Shown here in pieces: positions 1 to 9,062 of a stretch of 64,000 nucleotides of DNA. This stretch comes from CAWGGS01 sp963822095 (lineage in GTDB: Bacteria; Desulfobacterota; Desulfobulbia; Desulfobulbales; Desulfocapsaceae): contig CAWGGS010000008.1 in NCBI GenBank assembly GCA_963822095.1, positions 34,933-98,932 of the forward strand, read 5' to 3'. The notes below the pieces were generated by a model. That model was not told the DNA's origin. It saw only the letters and a list, made by a program, of their open reading frames with translations, and searched no databases. Both the position numbers and the translations under genes were made by a program. Each line of letters starts with the position of its first letter. The stretch's first letter is position 1.

Positions 1-2
1 TG

Positions 3-239
3 CTCTTTCTTTTTCAATCCACCCATGACGTGATCCTGGCGGAGAAGGCGGTCAGGACCCGAAGTATTCCCTGTCGGGTGATCCCCGTCCCCCGCTCCAT
101 CTCCTCCCAATGCGGGATGGCACTGGAGATCACTGGAGAATATGCCGAAGAGGCCAAAAGACTCCTGGCTACCACAGTTCTCCCGAGTGAATCGGGCCAG
201 GAAAAACGTTTCTCAACCTACACCCCAAAAGACGAATAA
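3..239 (+). CDS. DUF3343 putative Se/S-carrier-like protein (5' partial)
   Basis: The reading frame is open from the first bases of the window, so the true start lies upstream and only about the last 78 codons are visible. The frame reads LFLFQSTHDVILAEKA and then a VPVPRSISSQCGMAL segment. This is the typical core of DUF3343 proteins, small proteins proposed to carry selenium or sulfur through the conserved Cys of the SxCGMAL motif. An internal GTG at position 30 could be mistaken for a start, but family residues continue upstream of it. The stop overlaps the selD start by one base (TAATG), which indicates translational coupling. Pairing with selD supports a role in selenium handling; the function itself is inferred. 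Confidence 0.8.
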   Translation, partial: LFLFQSTHDVILAEKAVRTRSIPCRVIPVPRSISSQCGMALEITGEYAEEAKRLLATTVLPSESGQEKRFSTYTPKDE

Positions 240-1288
240 TGACGCGAGATTTTGACCTCCTGCAGACCGTGGAACAAGGCGGTTGCTCAGCAAAACTGCC
301 GGCCCAACTCCTGGATACGATCATAAAGAAAATTCCAGTCCTGTCACAGGACCAACTTCTGATCGGCACCGATACCCATGATGACGCAGCCGTCTGGAAA
401 GTCGACCAACACACTGCCATTATAAGCACCACCGACTTTTTCCCACCGCTCTGCTCTGACCCCTATGAGTTCGGCCAGATCGCTGCCGCCAATGCCTTAA
501 GCGATGTTTTTGCGATGGGAGGGAAGGCGGTGATGGCCTTGAACCTGGTCATGTTTCCGTCTTCCAGAATAGATATCGGGGTACTCGAGGAAATCCTCAA
601 AGGAGGGGCGGAAAAGGTGGCCGAGGCTCAGGCCAGCCTTGCCGGAGGGCACACGATCGATGACTATCCGCCTAAATACGGCCTTGCCGTAACAGGAATC
701 GTCCATCCAGACAAGATCATCACCAACAGTTGTGCAAAAGCGGGAGAGAAGCTCATTCTGGCCAAACCCATCGGCACCGGAACAATTATTGCCGGACAAC
801 GCATAGACGAAATCTCACAAACCGACTATCAGGCAGCGCTGGACGGGATGAAACTCCTTAACAAAAACGGTGCGGAGGTCATGCGTAAGCATCACGTCCG
901 CTGCGCAACCGATATTACCGGCTTTGGTCTGCTGGGCCATGTGTATGAGATGGCCGCAGGCAGCGGCGTCAGTGTCCGGATCGACAGCACTGCCGTACCA
1001 CTACTGGCAGGCGCTTACTCCCTGGTCGACATGGGCTGTATCCCCGGCGCATCCTTTCGCAATCTGCGCTATACCGATCACCATGTCCGTTTTGCAAACG
1101 ACATCGACTACAACCTGAAGATGCTGCTGGTGGACGCCCAGACGTCAGGAGGCCTGTTGATTTCCTGTCCGACCGACACGGCATCCCTGGTGGTTGCCGA
1201 CCTCCGGGGCTGCGGCTATACGGACGCAGCCATTGTCGGATCGGTGGAAACCCAGGTGGACGATAAGGCATCCGTCATCGTCGAATGA
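239..1288 (+). CDS. selD: Selenide, water dikinase (selenophosphate synthetase)
   Basis: A 349-residue protein of normal family length. SelD makes selenophosphate from selenide and ATP, the selenium donor for selenocysteine and selenouridine. The N-terminal catalytic loop is visible as QGGCSAK with Cys16 and Lys19; this is the cysteine form, not the selenocysteine form found in some relatives. Metal/ATP-binding aspartates appear in GTDTHDDAAVW and GGHTIDDYPPKYG, and the AIRS-like C-terminal domain follows with ITGFGLLGH. It is coupled to the upstream DUF3343 gene by a 1-base overlap. Its presence shows that the organism uses selenium, which matters for the in-frame TGA of the methyltransferase gene at 61572-62285. 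Confidence 0.95.
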   Translation: MTRDFDLLQTVEQGGCSAKLPAQLLDTIIKKIPVLSQDQLLIGTDTHDDAAVWKVDQHTAIISTTDFFPPLCSDPYEFGQIAAANALSDVFAMGGKAVMALNLVMFPSSRIDIGVLEEILKGGAEKVAEAQASLAGGHTIDDYPPKYGLAVTGIVHPDKIITNSCAKAGEKLILAKPIGTGTIIAGQRIDEISQTDYQAALDGMKLLNKNGAEVMRKHHVRCATDITGFGLLGHVYEMAAGSGVSVRIDSTAVPLLAGAYSLVDMGCIPGASFRNLRYTDHHVRFANDIDYNLKMLLVDAQTSGGLLISCPTDTASLVVADLRGCGYTDAAIVGSVETQVDDKASVIVE

Positions 1289-1373
1289 CCCTGGAAGGGA
1301 CCGCTGGACAACCACAGTTTACAGTGCATTTATGTTACCAGGTTACCCCCTGCAGCCCGAACCGGTCCCCTCA

Positions 1374-3266
1374 CTATTTCTTGACTTTACCCTCCGCCAT
1401 CTCATCGAAACGACAGGTCAGATGCAAAGACTCTCCGTCAAAGGAAGTCTTGACCTTATACGGCAGCGTCTTGAACAGACTGATCATTCCCTTATTATGG
1501 GGAGATGTATAGGCCATCAGGCCGGAAATACCGTTATCACGGGCAGCCCGGGCCAGTTTGCGCATCAACAGCTTACCGATACCCTTGCCCTGATAATCAG
1601 TGGAGATTGAGAACGCCACTTCGGCCAGGTTGCAGTCGACAAGCAGCATATACTCGCCGACCCCGACAATCCTGCCAAACCCGAACTCGCCGACAACCGC
1701 CACCAGGGACAGGTCCTTGATGTAGTCGATCTGGGAGGCCGGCTCTACATCGCTGCGTCCGAAGCTGGCTTTATCATGAAAAAAACGGCGCTGGACATCG
1801 TCTTTCTCCAGGTGGTAGTAGTGCTCCTGAATCCTTCGCTCATCAATGGGTTTTGACGGGCGGATGGTTATCTCTTCACCGTCCCGGGTGATGGTCTCCT
1901 CCAGATGCACAGGATAAATACCTCGTGTGGACTCACCCAGCTTGCGTTCACGGCCGATAAGGCGAGCATCTTTGGCCTCCTCGAAGAGTTGTTCGCGATG
2001 GTTCGGATGGGCGATCTCGATCAGCGCCAGGACCCTCTCCTGCAGGCTCTTGCCCATCAGGTTGACTACCCCGTATTCGGTGGCAACATAATGGACGTCC
2101 GCCCGCGGAACCACCACGGGAACATCGGTCAACGAGGTCACTATATTGCTCTTGCTTCCGTCACGGTTGGAAGAGTAGAGCATAAGGATCGACTTTCCGC
2201 CTTTAGAGCGTTTGGCGCCCCGGACAAAGTCCGGGATCCCGCTGACACCGGCAAAGAATGTGTGCTCCGAGGCTTCGGCCGAGACCTGCCCTGTAAGATC
2301 TATAGTTTGAGCAACGTTCAGACTCACCATCCGGTTATGCTGTGAGATGACGTAGGGATCGTTGACGTAATCCGACGGCCTGAACTCCACACCGGGATTG
2401 TCGTTTAAGAATTCATACAAATTGGGGCTGCCGATCGCGCACGAAGCCACCAGCTTGCCGTCATTGACCCCCTTTCTACGGTTTGTGATAGCGCCTGCGG
2501 CAAAGAGATGCATCACGTCATCGGTGATGTATTGAGAATGAAAACCCAGATCATTCTTCTCGGCAAGGGCCTTTACCGTGGCCTTGGAAGCAGCATCCAG
2601 ACCGATCTGCAGGGTGGAGCCATCCTCTACAAAACGGGCTATATGTTTGCCGATCCATTCGGCCATCGGCGACTGATCGCGCAGCGTCGTCGACAGCAGC
2701 GGCTCCTCATGCTCCACCAGGTAGTGCACATTATTGACGTGGATAAAGCTCTGTCCCATGGTCCGCGGCATTTGCGGGTTGACCTGAGCGATGACCAGAT
2801 CAGCGCTTTGGGCTGCGGCAAGCGTCACATCCACCGAGATGCCCAGGCTCATCCAGCCGAAGTCATCCGGCGGTGACGTCTGGACAAGCGCCACATGCAG
2901 GGGCATCTTGCGACTTAAAAACAGATTCGGTATCTCCGACATGTTCACCGGGGTGATAAAACGCATATGACGGGCAATTTGCTCGGTTTTTGCGGAGCCC
3001 AGATACAGGGTCCGGATCGAAAGGCTGTAATCTTTGGTCTTGTCGGCAATGATTGAGAGCGACGTCGTCTCACGACTCATCATGCGGACGATCTCGAGAC
3101 CGCTCACCTTGGCGGCAGCCTCGGAAAGGGCTCGGACCAACTCCTGGGGCTCGCCGCAGGCCGAGCCGACATAGACCCGCCTGCCGGGGCGAATCATCGC
3201 AACAGCTTCTTTGGCAGTCCGCAATTTTTCCCTGTAACCATCCGCCCAATAGAGTGAACGCACCAT
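1374..3266 (-). CDS. Acetyl-CoA hydrolase/CoA-transferase fused to GNAT domain
   Basis: A 630-residue protein. Residues ~10-450 match the acetyl-CoA hydrolase/transferase family (4-hydroxybutyrate or acetate CoA-transferase type). The likely catalytic glutamate lies in HYVATEYGVVNLMGKS, and glycine-rich CoA-binding segments are present. After a linker near residue 470, the last ~140 residues form a GNAT acyltransferase domain; the acetyl-CoA loop is seen in ISTDYQGKGIGKLLMRKL. The start is supported by a strong GGAGGAGG ribosome-binding site just before ATG. The gene stands alone and is convergent with selD. Known family chemistry is CoA transfer between carboxylic acids in anaerobic fermentation or syntrophic oxidation. 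What the fused GNAT does, for example lysine acetylation as a feedback sensor, is not known from the sequence. Confidence 0.88.
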   Translation of the reverse strand: MVRSLYWADGYREKLRTAKEAVAMIRPGRRVYVGSACGEPQELVRALSEAAAKVSGLEIVRMMSRETTSLSIIADKTKDYSLSIRTLYLGSAKTEQIARHMRFITPVNMSEIPNLFLSRKMPLHVALVQTSPPDDFGWMSLGISVDVTLAAAQSADLVIAQVNPQMPRTMGQSFIHVNNVHYLVEHEEPLLSTTLRDQSPMAEWIGKHIARFVEDGSTLQIGLDAASKATVKALAEKNDLGFHSQYITDDVMHLFAAGAITNRRKGVNDGKLVASCAIGSPNLYEFLNDNPGVEFRPSDYVNDPYVISQHNRMVSLNVAQTIDLTGQVSAEASEHTFFAGVSGIPDFVRGAKRSKGGKSILMLYSSNRDGSKSNIVTSLTDVPVVVPRADVHYVATEYGVVNLMGKSLQERVLALIEIAHPNHREQLFEEAKDARLIGRERKLGESTRGIYPVHLEETITRDGEEITIRPSKPIDERRIQEHYYHLEKDDVQRRFFHDKASFGRSDVEPASQIDYIKDLSLVAVVGEFGFGRIVGVGEYMLLVDCNLAEVAFSISTDYQGKGIGKLLMRKLARAARDNGISGLMAYTSPHNKGMISLFKTLPYKVKTSFDGESLHLTCRFDEMAEGKVKK

Positions 3267-3439
3267 AGCCTCCTCCTTGACTTTTGTATAACCACATTGG
3301 GCAACTCCAGGTGAATCGCCCGCTCAATATAGGAAATCCGTTCTCTTTAGCGTAAGTCAGGACAGTAGCCCCTGTCAAGCAAATGCGGACAATCGTGTTT
3401 TTCTCGATCCTTTCCCGAAGTATTATATATTTTTCCTAT

Positions 3440-3468
3440 TTGACTTATTAAAGATCTATTGCTAAACG
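3440..3468 (+). promoter_or_regulatory. Possible sigma70 promoter for the Fe-S oxidoreductase gene
   Basis: TTGACT at 3440-3445, a 17-base spacer, then TAAACG at 3463-3468. The -35 is good and the -10 is weak. It lies 45-73 bases before the chosen start of the Fe-S protein gene, in the divergent region shared with the CoA-transferase gene. Confidence 0.3.
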
Positions 3469-3512
3469 AGTGTACTCCTGTAACGAAGGTGCACAAACAC
3501 CATGCAAATCCT

Positions 3513-4655
3513 ATGAAGTCACCACGAGACACAAATATTCTCAGGCCTTGCGCCCTGCCCGGCCCCACCACTCACTCACCCGGCATTCAGACAGCTCAAG
3601 AGATGGCCCGTCAATGTAACCGCTGCGGACTCTGCCAAACTGACTGTGATTTCTTGAAAAACTTCGGCCTCCCGGCAGATATTGCAGAAAAATATTACAC
3701 TGCCCCGGCCACCAGCTGTACAATAGCCTTTTCCTGCAGCCTCTGTGGTCTCTGCAAGGCGATATGCCCTCTTGGTCTGGACCCTGCACGAATGTTTCTT
3801 GATATGAGAAGAGATTCTTTTAATAACGGAAACGGGAACTTTCTACGGCACAAAAGGGTACTGAACTACGAAAGGAAGGGAACCTCAAAACGTTATACCT
3901 GGCAAACACTGAAAAATGACTGCACCACCATCTTTTTCCCCGGTTGTGCCCTGCCGGGCACCAGACCGCAAAAGACTCTGCAGCTTTACTCCTATCTGCA
4001 GAGCCACGATCCCGACATGGGTTTAGTCCTCGACTGTTGTTCAAGACCGTCCCATGATCTCGGCAGACAGCCATGTTTCGAGGCTGCTTTTTCCAATCTG
4101 AATACAACACTGATCCGGAAGGGAATACAAAAAGTAATCGTGGCCTGCCCCAGCTGTTACGAGGTTTTTTCCCAGTATGGCAAAGGCCTTGAGATCACCA
4201 CAATCTATGAATATATGGTCCGGCAGGGTTTTGCCGTTAAAGGTTGTTTACACGGGGAGGTTACCGTGCACGACCCCTGTGTCATCAGGGAAAAATCCGA
4301 TCTGCACGATGCCGTACGCACTCTAATTCGAGCCCATGGGCTTACCATCTGTGAGATGACGCATGCGAAGGAAAAAACTCTCTGTTGTGGGGAAGGAGGA
4401 GCTGTTGCCTCTATTGACAAGAATCTTTCCCGGCAATGGGGACGCAGACGAAAACGAGAGTCCATGGGCCGTCCCATCCTTACCTACTGTGCCGGTTGCG
4501 CGGCAGAACTGAACAAATCCTCCCCGACCTATCATCTTATCGATCTGCTCTTCGAGCCTGAAAAAACCATCAACGGCAAGGTCAGGGTTTCCCGGGCGCC
4601 GATTACGTATCTCAACAGACTCTGTCTGAAAAAAACGTTACAACGGCAAAGATAA
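3513..4655 (+). CDS. Fe-S oxidoreductase, HdrD/GlpC-like (4Fe-4S plus two CCG domains)
   Basis: About 380 residues. Two classical [4Fe-4S] ferredoxin motifs are visible near the N-terminus: CNRCGLCQTDC, and CSLCGLCKAIC followed by P. Two cysteine-rich CCG-type segments follow (PGCALPG..DCC, and HDPC..LCCGEGG..CAGC). This is the arrangement of HdrD, GlpC, LutA and related electron-transfer subunits that pass electrons between flavoproteins and disulfide or quinone partners. The ATG at 3513 was chosen; an in-frame TTG at 3459 would add 18 residues, and neither has a convincing ribosome-binding site. The gene has no flavoprotein or HdrA partner beside it, so its redox partner is unknown. It is followed directly by a MITE-like repeat. 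Confidence 0.85.
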   Translation: MKSPRDTNILRPCALPGPTTHSPGIQTAQEMARQCNRCGLCQTDCDFLKNFGLPADIAEKYYTAPATSCTIAFSCSLCGLCKAICPLGLDPARMFLDMRRDSFNNGNGNFLRHKRVLNYERKGTSKRYTWQTLKNDCTTIFFPGCALPGTRPQKTLQLYSYLQSHDPDMGLVLDCCSRPSHDLGRQPCFEAAFSNLNTTLIRKGIQKVIVACPSCYEVFSQYGKGLEITTIYEYMVRQGFAVKGCLHGEVTVHDPCVIREKSDLHDAVRTLIRAHGLTICEMTHAKEKTLCCGEGGAVASIDKNLSRQWGRRRKRESMGRPILTYCAGCAAELNKSSPTYHLIDLLFEPEKTINGKVRVSRAPITYLNRLCLKKTLQRQR

Positions 4656-4668
4656 CATCCAGACTTCC

Positions 4669-4906
4669 GGCTTTTCCGGATTGATAGTACTTGTTTATAA
4701 CGCGGGAGGCAGAGGGCGTCTCTGGAGGACGCCTCGCGGAGGCCCGAAGGGGAACCACACAGGGCCCGGAGCGGTGCGGACAGGACGTCCGCACCTGACA
4801 GCCGTGGTTTACCGGCGATAAGGCCGCAAAGTAGCGTCCGGAAGCGATGCACTCTGCCGGATTGTTCCTTTCGGCTCTACAAAAGAACGCTTTATTCAGA
4901 TGAACC
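4669..4906 (-). repeat. MITE-like dispersed repeat, copy A
   Basis: A 238-bp element, related in reverse orientation to the copies at 21666-21932 and 33393-33653 and to a shortened copy at 35523-35695. Read on the minus strand it begins GGTTCATCTGAAT and ends at a CCGGA-containing inverted copy of that end. It holds an internal perfect hairpin, GTGCGGAC / GTCCGCAC, and a conserved GGCCTCCGCGAGGCGTCC block. No long open frame is present. Target duplication is not clear here (flanks AGACTTCC and GCATTTCC agree at 5 of 8 positions). The rest of the 4656-5013 gap (4656-4668 and 4907-5013) holds nothing I recognise. Confidence 0.85.
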
Positions 4907-5013
4907 GCATTTCCCTCTGGGTTCCCGAATCGGGCAGGTTGTCATTCCGGCCCATAGGAGCTGTACACAAAGCAAACCCCAAAAAACGAGTTCTGGAATA
5001 AAAGGTTGCAAAG

Positions 5014-5874
5014 TTACACGCATTTTTCCTGCGACACGGTCCCCAGCACCTTTGCCGCATTGGCACCGCAGACGGCCTTCATCTGGGACGTGGTCAGTCC
5101 CGCCTGCTCCATCTCCTTAAAATACCGACCAGGTTTCAAGAGTGGAAAATCTGTCCCGAGCAGGATCTTATCAACTCCGGCCAGGGCAATAGACTGGGCA
5201 TAAATTTCAGACCTGTACAGATAGGGGGAGGCTGCCGTATCAAACCAGACATTGGCCAGGGCCTCCCGAACCTCTTTCTTTAAAAGGGAATAAAAGAAGA
5301 TCCCGCCCCCCCAATGGGCAAGAATAATCCGGTTTTCAGGAAATCGTTGCACCAGCGTATAGATCTGCCGGAGGGTGTTCGGACTTTTACCGGGATACTG
5401 ATGACCGACCGGCTCGTTTACATGAAGCATGACCGGGCAATCAAACCAGCGCGCCATGGTCATGATCGGCTCGAGGCTCTCGACACAACGGTCGTCAAGG
5501 CCGGAGGTATAAAAGGCCAACTCACCGACGCCGGATAGACCCGCCTTCAGGCAACGTTCAACTTCTGCTCCAGCCTGCGGATGAAGAGGGTCGACACAGC
5601 AAAAGCCGATCAACCTGTCAGGCTGGCGGTGGGTCGCCTCAATAATGTAGTCATTACCCAGCCTGCATGTCTCTATATTCTGCCAAGGGAAGCCAAAGAC
5701 CACGCTTTTATCTACACCTTCCTGGTCCATCATCGAAACTATATCAGTGGCACTTACCAGCTGGGATTTCGGTGAGTCATACAGCAGACGAAAAGCCGGC
5801 TCGCCTGTGAAAAATCGTTCGCGTTCGTTGCGGATCTCCCGCGGGAAAGCATGGGTATGGATATCGATAATCAT
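5014..5874 (-). CDS. Amidohydrolase (amidohydrolase_2/ACMSD-like TIM barrel)
   Basis: A 286-residue metal-dependent hydrolase or decarboxylase-type TIM barrel. Metal ligands are visible as DIHTHAF at the N-terminus, a His in MLHVNEPVGHQ, a His in ILAHWGGG, and the C-terminal Asp in LLGTDFPLL. This matches the amidohydrolase-related family that includes ACMSD and many uncharacterised hydrolases. The ATG at 5874 has an AAAGGA ribosome-binding site at good spacing. It is divergent from the aldolase gene at 6119, but no direct pathway link can be claimed. The substrate cannot be read from the sequence. Confidence 0.85.
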   Translation of the reverse strand: MIIDIHTHAFPREIRNERERFFTGEPAFRLLYDSPKSQLVSATDIVSMMDQEGVDKSVVFGFPWQNIETCRLGNDYIIEATHRQPDRLIGFCCVDPLHPQAGAEVERCLKAGLSGVGELAFYTSGLDDRCVESLEPIMTMARWFDCPVMLHVNEPVGHQYPGKSPNTLRQIYTLVQRFPENRIILAHWGGGIFFYSLLKKEVREALANVWFDTAASPYLYRSEIYAQSIALAGVDKILLGTDFPLLKPGRYFKEMEQAGLTTSQMKAVCGANAAKVLGTVSQEKCV

Positions 5875-6118
5875 GATACTCTGTCCTTTAAATAAAATAC
5901 GGTCTTACTCCTTCAAAATCTGCCCCCCATTCTAGCCACTCCACCCTCAACTTTCCACACCAATCCAACGAAAGACTTGATTATTCGAATTTTTATTGGT
6001 AGTAACTGTTTTTTCGGTTTCAGACAGTGCATACATTTCCATTTCCGGACGACGATCCGGACATTACATATTCTATTTCAGTTTTCAGGCAGACGACCCT
6101 GCCACGTGGGAGAATAAC

Positions 6119-7069
6119 ATGTACAGAAAAGAGATCAAGGTCATTGATTGCACGGTCCGCGACGGCGGTTTGATGAACAAATGGCAGTTCAGCGAAAAAT
6201 TCGTCAAAAATGTCTACAATGCTCTGGCGGATGCCCGTGTTGATTATATGGAGATCGGTTATCTCAGCTCAAAAGAGGCCTTTGACCGAAAGGTCTACGG
6301 CCCCTGGAAGTTCTGCTTTGAGGACGATCTGCGCAAGATCATAGGCAAAGAGGAAAAGCGGATCAAACTTTCGGCCATGGCCGATATCGGCCGCATCGAA
6401 TACGAAGATATCCCGATAAGTACCGATAGCTCACTGGATATGATTCGAATTGCCTGCTATGCACATCAGGTAGATTCAGCCATTGCCCTTGCCCACCACT
6501 GTCTGGAAAAAGGCTATGAAACCACCATCAATCTAATGGCGGTTTCCACCGTTGGCTTAAGAGAACTCAACGAGTGCCTGGAAGACCTGAATAAGAGCAA
6601 AGTCCCGATCATCTACCTGGTCGACTCTTTCGGGGCTTTTTATTCGGAAGATATCGACACCCTGGCTCAAAAATACCTGGAACGTCTTCCCGGCAAGACC
6701 ATCGGCGGCCACTTCCACAACAACCAGCAACTGGCCTTTGCCAACACCATCTCTGCAATAATCAACGGCGTCAACTTCCTCGATGCGACATTGTACGGTA
6801 TCGGCAGGGGCGCAGGGAACTGCCCTCTTGAGCTGCTCCTTTCCTTCCTGAAAAATCCGAAATTCAGGGTCCGGCCGATCATCAAATGCATTGAGGAGGA
6901 GATATTTCCCTGGCGGGAAAAAATCGACTGGGGGTACTCCGTCCCCTATATGACAACCGGGGTAATGAACCAACACCCCAGAACAGCCATGGCCTTGATG
7001 GAATCCGACAAAAAGGATGACATAACAGAGTATTACGACACAATATGCAGCGCAGCCGAGACCTACTGA
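6119..7069 (+). CDS. HMGL-like aldolase / pyruvate carboxyltransferase-domain protein
   Basis: About 316 residues. The start KVIDCTVRDGG is the metal-binding strand of DRE-TIM metallolyases (HMG-CoA lyase, isopropylmalate synthase, 4-hydroxy-2-oxovalerate aldolase). The downstream GGHFHNNQQLAFAN carries the paired metal-binding histidines, and LYGIGRGAGNCPLELLL follows as in aldolases of the DmpG type. The ATG at 6119 was chosen because GGGAG stands 9-13 bases before it; an upstream GTG at 5996 would add an unrelated leader. The related DmpG needs a DmpF dehydrogenase partner, which is absent here, so the true substrate is open. A GCCCGGT/ACCGGGC inverted repeat lies about 20-50 bases downstream of the stop. 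Confidence 0.82.
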   Translation: MYRKEIKVIDCTVRDGGLMNKWQFSEKFVKNVYNALADARVDYMEIGYLSSKEAFDRKVYGPWKFCFEDDLRKIIGKEEKRIKLSAMADIGRIEYEDIPISTDSSLDMIRIACYAHQVDSAIALAHHCLEKGYETTINLMAVSTVGLRELNECLEDLNKSKVPIIYLVDSFGAFYSEDIDTLAQKYLERLPGKTIGGHFHNNQQLAFANTISAIINGVNFLDATLYGIGRGAGNCPLELLLSFLKNPKFRVRPIIKCIEEEIFPWREKIDWGYSVPYMTTGVMNQHPRTAMALMESDKKDDITEYYDTICSAAETY

Positions 7070-7418
7070 TAGTGTTGTGAGCTCAAAATGCCCGGTACCG
7101 GGATGGATTCTGCCCAGGGACCGGGCGCCACTTGCCTTTTGCGCAAGTCCTCCCCACTGAGTAAACAATTTCCCTCTCTCTATTGTCTCCATAGGGTCGT
7201 ATTAATGCTACCGTGTCCCGCTTAGGCCAACCAAAACTGCCCACTCCCGTCCTTTTTTTAACACCAATACCTTGACTCTCTTTTTTAAAAAAAGGATAAT
7301 CAAATAAATTACCATCTTGGCGCAGTCCAGAGACGGGAGAGTCTCCTCGAAGTCGTATCCCGGTGCCTGCCCGGAAAAAACCTTTTACGATTGAGAATCA
7401 GAGGATTAAGGTTCACCT
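7070..7418. other. Intergenic region before the hybrid kinase gene
   Basis: 349 bases without a gene. It contains a GCCCGGT...ACCGGGC inverted repeat just after the aldolase gene (about 7088-7127), with no T-tract, and the promoter given separately at 7272-7300. Nothing else is recognised. Confidence 0.5.
7272..7300 (+). promoter_or_regulatory. Sigma70-type promoter for the histidine kinase gene
   Basis: TTGACT at 7272-7277, 17-base spacer, GATAAT at 7295-7300. Both boxes are close to consensus. The element sits about 120 bases before the kinase start, leaving a long leader. Confidence 0.55.
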
Positions 7419-8933
7419 ATGCCGGAACAACCAGATGCTCCACGTTCGACAGGAAAAAAGAAAATCCTGGTAATAGATAACAGCAGGTTAATCGTTACTC
7501 TGATGGCAACCTTCCTGGAACGGGAGGGCCACGAGGTCATGACTGCGGAAGATGCCTTCTCCGCCCTGGATATCGTCAAGGAGTTCACGCCACAGGTAAT
7601 CTATATCGACCTGATCATGCCGAAAATAAGTGGCAGCGACCTGTGCAGAATTTTTCGAACCCTCCCGCAATTAAAAGATACCTATATTGTAATCGTTTCT
7701 GCGGCGGCAATGGAAAATCCCATTGATTTTGCAAGTATTGGCGCCAATGCCTGCGTTGCCAAGGGACCTTTCGGTTCAATGTCCCGGCATATCCTGGATA
7801 CACTCATCGAATCAAGTGCACCGCGTCCCCAAAAGCCAAATCTCAAGATCCGAGGTACCGAAAATCTTCATTCACGGCAGATAACCAGAGAGCTGCTGGT
7901 GGAAAACAAACATTTGAAGATTTTGTTAGACAGCATGTCCCAAGGGGTCATCGAAATCCTCAACAACCGGATGACGTACGCAAATCCTGCCGCACTGTCG
8001 CTGCTGCAGATCACCTCCGAACAGGGGCTCGGCTCCTGCCTCAAGCATACTCTTGATTCTGCTACCTGGGAAACCCTGTCACCCTATATCTCAACCTGTG
8101 CCCCGACTCCTGCCTTCGAGGAAGAAGACCCGACCCTGCAGATCCATGACCGCCACATCATCCCCCAATGCCTGCAGACCCAGGAAGACAACCAGGATCG
8201 TATACTCCTTTTGACGGATATAACCGAACGCAAGCAGATGGAGTCGATCATCGAGGCCAAAAATCTCAACGAGAACCTCTGCTATATCTTCTCCGGCATC
8301 CGTCACGAAATCGGAAATCCGGTCAATTCTCTTAAAATGGCCTTGACGGTACTGAACAAAAATATTGAGACCTACGATAAAGCAACCATAGCCGACTTCA
8401 TCAACCGTTCCCTGGATGAGGTGATTCGAATAGAATACCTGCTGAAGGCCCTGAAAAACTTCAGTCTTTATGAAAGCCCAGATTTCAGGAATATCCGCAT
8501 CGATCATTTTATAAACAATTTCACTCCGTTGGTCCAAGACGACCTCAAGAGCAAGAATATCGACCTACGGACCATCGTCGGTCAGGGAGTTCAATTTGTT
8601 TATACCGATTCTCGCGCCCTCCACCATATCCTGCTCAACCTTTTGTCCAATGCGGCAGATGCCGTTGAAGGTAAAAATTCTCCCAGAATCATCATCAGCA
8701 TTTCCAGCTCCTCCTCCGGAGTCAAGATCAAGATCGACGACAATGGATGCGGAATACCCGAATCGGACCAGAAAAATCTTTTCAAACCGTTTTTTACCTC
8801 CAAGACCCAAGGGACCGGGCTTGGTCTGATCATCGTTAAAAAAATGTTAATGAAACTGAAAGGAACCATTTCCCTGCACAGCGATGTCCATTTGGGGACC
8901 ACTGTTACCATCACCTTGCCGGAGGGGCAATAA
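7419..8933 (+). CDS. Hybrid sensor histidine kinase (REC-PAS-HisKA-HATPase)
   Basis: A 504-residue cytoplasmic protein with no membrane segment. Residues ~14-130 are a receiver domain with phosphoacceptor Asp64 in YIDLIMP, acidic residue Asp20 in VIDNS, and Lys115. A PAS-like segment follows (~165-270, ending LLLTDITERK). The dimerisation and phosphotransfer helix carries His296 in RHEIGNPVNSL, and the HATPase domain shows N-box NLLSNAADAV, DDNGCGIP and GTGLGL. A receiver placed before the kinase suggests that it is itself controlled by another kinase. The next frame, 8934-9062, begins a second receiver domain but is cut short. No partner output regulator is present in the window. Confidence 0.92.
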   Translation: MPEQPDAPRSTGKKKILVIDNSRLIVTLMATFLEREGHEVMTAEDAFSALDIVKEFTPQVIYIDLIMPKISGSDLCRIFRTLPQLKDTYIVIVSAAAMENPIDFASIGANACVAKGPFGSMSRHILDTLIESSAPRPQKPNLKIRGTENLHSRQITRELLVENKHLKILLDSMSQGVIEILNNRMTYANPAALSLLQITSEQGLGSCLKHTLDSATWETLSPYISTCAPTPAFEEEDPTLQIHDRHIIPQCLQTQEDNQDRILLLTDITERKQMESIIEAKNLNENLCYIFSGIRHEIGNPVNSLKMALTVLNKNIETYDKATIADFINRSLDEVIRIEYLLKALKNFSLYESPDFRNIRIDHFINNFTPLVQDDLKSKNIDLRTIVGQGVQFVYTDSRALHHILLNLLSNAADAVEGKNSPRIIISISSSSSGVKIKIDDNGCGIPESDQKNLFKPFFTSKTQGTGLGLIIVKKMLMKLKGTISLHSDVHLGTTVTITLPEGQ

Positions 8934-9062
8934 ATGAGCATCCCTGCTCTCCATACCCTCCTGGTCATCGATGACGGCCGACTGTTCAGCGATTCAGTCC
9001 GGTACTATTGGGTCGATCACACTACGGAGATACTGGCAGCCCACAGCATCGATGAAGCCTGA
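8934..9062 (+). pseudogene. Truncated response-regulator receiver (remnant)
   Basis: The ATG directly follows the kinase stop (TAAATG). The 42-codon frame reads MSIPALHTLLVIDDGRLF..., which is the first strand and acidic pocket (IDD) of a receiver domain, then ...AAHSIDEA and a TGA. After the TGA the same frame stays open for ~80 codons but no longer resembles a receiver: no DxxxP phosphoacceptor strand appears. I read this as the 5' stub of a response-regulator gene whose remainder was lost, probably the former partner of the upstream kinase. A functional mini-protein is possible but unlikely. Confidence 0.6.
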
